DNA of 6,871 nt, taken from assembly GCA_946885815.1 (NCBI GenBank), contig CAMPHE010000090.1, forward strand, positions 1-6,871. The letters are read 5' to 3'. The number at the start of each line of letters is the position of its first letter. The first letter of the stretch is position 1. A program made the translations under genes and the position numbers. The notes below the pieces were generated by a model that was not told the origin of the DNA, did no database searches, and was given only the letters and a program-made list of their open reading frames with translations. Below are positions 5,645-6,871 of the stretch, piece after piece. Origin of the DNA: an uncultured Arenimonas sp. (GTDB lineage: Bacteria; Pseudomonadota; Gammaproteobacteria; Xanthomonadales; Xanthomonadaceae).

Positions 5645-6871
5645 ATGTCCCCCGAAGAATTCAACCGCCTCGCCGCCGCCGGCCACACCCGCATCCCGGT
5701 CGTGCGCGAGGTGCTGTCGGACCTCGACACGCCGCTGTCGGTGTACCTGAAGCTCGCGGACGGCCCGAACACGTATCTGTTCGAATCCGTGGAAGGCGGC
5801 GAAACGTGGGGGCGCTATTCGATCATCGGCCTGCCGGCGCGGCGTTCGTACGAGTTCCGCGGGCACGCGCTGCAGGTGCGCGAATACGGCGAGGTGGTCG
5901 ATGCGCGCGCGGTCGCCGATCCGCTCGCCGAGATCGACGCGCTGCGCGCGGCGGTCGACGTGCCGGTGCTGCCGGGGCTGCCGGTGTTCACCGGCGGGCT
6001 CGTCGGCTATTTCGGCTTCGGCACGATCGGCTGGATCGAGCCGCGGCTGGTCGCCGGCGACGCGCCCGATCCGCTCGGCGTGCCCGACGCGCTGCTGCTG
6101 CTGAGCGAGGAAGTGGCCGTGTTCGACAACCTCGCCGGCCGCCTGTACCTGGTGGTTCATGCCGATCCGTCGCAGCCGCAGGCGCACGCGCGCGCGCAGC
6201 GACGGCTCGACGAGCTGGTGCATCGCCTGCGCCACTCCGGCCGTTCGTACCCGGACGTGCTGGATCCGTCGCTGCTGCAGGAGGACGATTTCGTCAGCGG
6301 CTTCACCCGCGAAGGTTTCCTCGCCGCGGTGGCGAAGGCGAAGGACTACATCCGCGCCGGTGACGTGTTCCAGGTGGTGCTGAGCCAGCGGATGAGCGTG
6401 CCGTTCCGCGCGCGGCCGGTCGACGTCTACCGGGCGCTGCGCGCGCTCAACCCGTCGCCGTACATGTACTTCCTGGATCTCGACGGTTTCCAGGTGGTCG
6501 GCAGTTCGCCGGAGATCCTGGTGCGGATGCAGGGCGGCGAGGTCACCGTGCGGCCGATCGCCGGCACGCGTCCGCGCGGCGCGACGCCGGCCGAGGATGC
6601 CGCGCTCGAAGCCGAACTGCTCGCCGACCCGAAGGAGCGCGCCGAACACCTGATGCTGATCGACCTGGGACGCAATGACGTCGGCCGCGTCGCCGAGCCG
6701 GGCACCGTGCGCATCCCGGACCGCTTCCTGATCGAACGCTACTCGCACGTGATGCACATCGTCAGCGAGGTGCGTGGCACGCTGCGGCCCGGCACCGGAT
6801 TCGCCGACGTGCTGCGCGCGACGTTCCCGGCCGGCACCGTCAGCGGCGCGCCGAAGATCCGCGCGCTGGAG
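5645..6871 (+). CDS. trpE: Anthranilate synthase component I, 5' part (TrpE)
   Basis: The first 409 codons are present, roughly four fifths of a usual TrpE of about 500 residues, and the reading frame is open to the right edge. TrpE converts chorismate and ammonia (delivered by the TrpG glutaminase) to anthranilate, the first step of tryptophan synthesis. The N-terminal domain includes YLFESVEGGETWGRYSIIG (starting at residue 44), which contains the ES motif of the tryptophan feedback site. The chorismate-binding domain follows: GDVFQVVLSQR, NPSPYMYFL, VGSSPEILVR, PIAGTRPRG, LIDLGRNDVGRV, ERYSHVMHIVSEV and TFPAGTVSGAPKIRALE, with no damaging change seen. ATG 5645 fits the family N-terminus. 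There is no strong ribosome site. The gap to pdsS is too short for a leader peptide with tandem attenuator hairpins. It is unrelated in function to the sensor kinase upstream. Confidence 0.97.
   Translation, partial: MSPEEFNRLAAAGHTRIPVVREVLSDLDTPLSVYLKLADGPNTYLFESVEGGETWGRYSIIGLPARRSYEFRGHALQVREYGEVVDARAVADPLAEIDALRAAVDVPVLPGLPVFTGGLVGYFGFGTIGWIEPRLVAGDAPDPLGVPDALLLLSEEVAVFDNLAGRLYLVVHADPSQPQAHARAQRRLDELVHRLRHSGRSYPDVLDPSLLQEDDFVSGFTREGFLAAVAKAKDYIRAGDVFQVVLSQRMSVPFRARPVDVYRALRALNPSPYMYFLDLDGFQVVGSSPEILVRMQGGEVTVRPIAGTRPRGATPAEDAALEAELLADPKERAEHLMLIDLGRNDVGRVAEPGTVRIPDRFLIERYSHVMHIVSEVRGTLRPGTGFADVLRATFPAGTVSGAPKIRALE

Noticed and set aside
4054..6363. A 769-codon plus-strand open frame running from inside pdsS into trpE
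   Set aside because: The translation is very Arg/Ala-rich without domains, and it crosses two well-supported genes in another frame.

Overview
The window is very GC-rich DNA with strong G/C bias at third codon positions and densely packed genes. The proteins look gammaproteobacterial. PurC, Rpe and TrpE match the forms I recall from the Lysobacteraceae/Xanthomonadaceae (Lysobacter/Xanthomonas-like bacteria), and I infer that family with moderate confidence. There is no sign of an insertion sequence, phage, CRISPR array, tRNA or rRNA. The genes read as intact chromosomal genes, and the only partial ones are cut by the window edges.

Layout, left to right: (1) the 5' end of purC, reading leftward off the window; (2) divergent from it, a 110-residue membrane-anchored J-domain protein that looks like DjlA without its middle domain; (3) converging on that gene with only 3 bp between stops, a 278-residue secreted outer-membrane beta-barrel protein on the minus strand; (4) divergent from the barrel gene, rpe (ribulose-phosphate 3-epimerase); (5) a minus-strand pair of small unknown genes that overlap by 13 bp, encoding a 65-residue Cys-rich protein and an 87-residue protein; (6) divergent from the pair, a two-component system on the plus strand, consisting of an OmpR-type response regulator and a 685-residue sensor kinase. 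Both closely resemble the 'proteobacterial dedicated sortase' regulators PdsR and PdsS; (7) the first 409 codons of trpE, running off the right end.

The housekeeping genes cover purine synthesis (purC), the pentose phosphate pathway (rpe) and tryptophan synthesis (trpE). Between rpe and trpE sits an accessory island of about 3.4 kb: the small-gene pair plus pdsRS. The kinase has a large periplasmic region whose first half resembles a CBM9/DOMON-type sugar-binding fold, so it probably senses something in the envelope. No sortase or sortase substrate is encoded in this window, so the target of the system is either elsewhere or different. The uncharacterised small operon read divergently from pdsR is the most interesting local unknown.

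Most intergenic gaps are under 140 bp. Several contain a similar -10-like element (close to TAGAATCGCC) with no clear -35, and for pdsR it is placed so that transcription would start at the ATG itself. No intrinsic terminator was found. All promoter calls come from visual pattern matching only.
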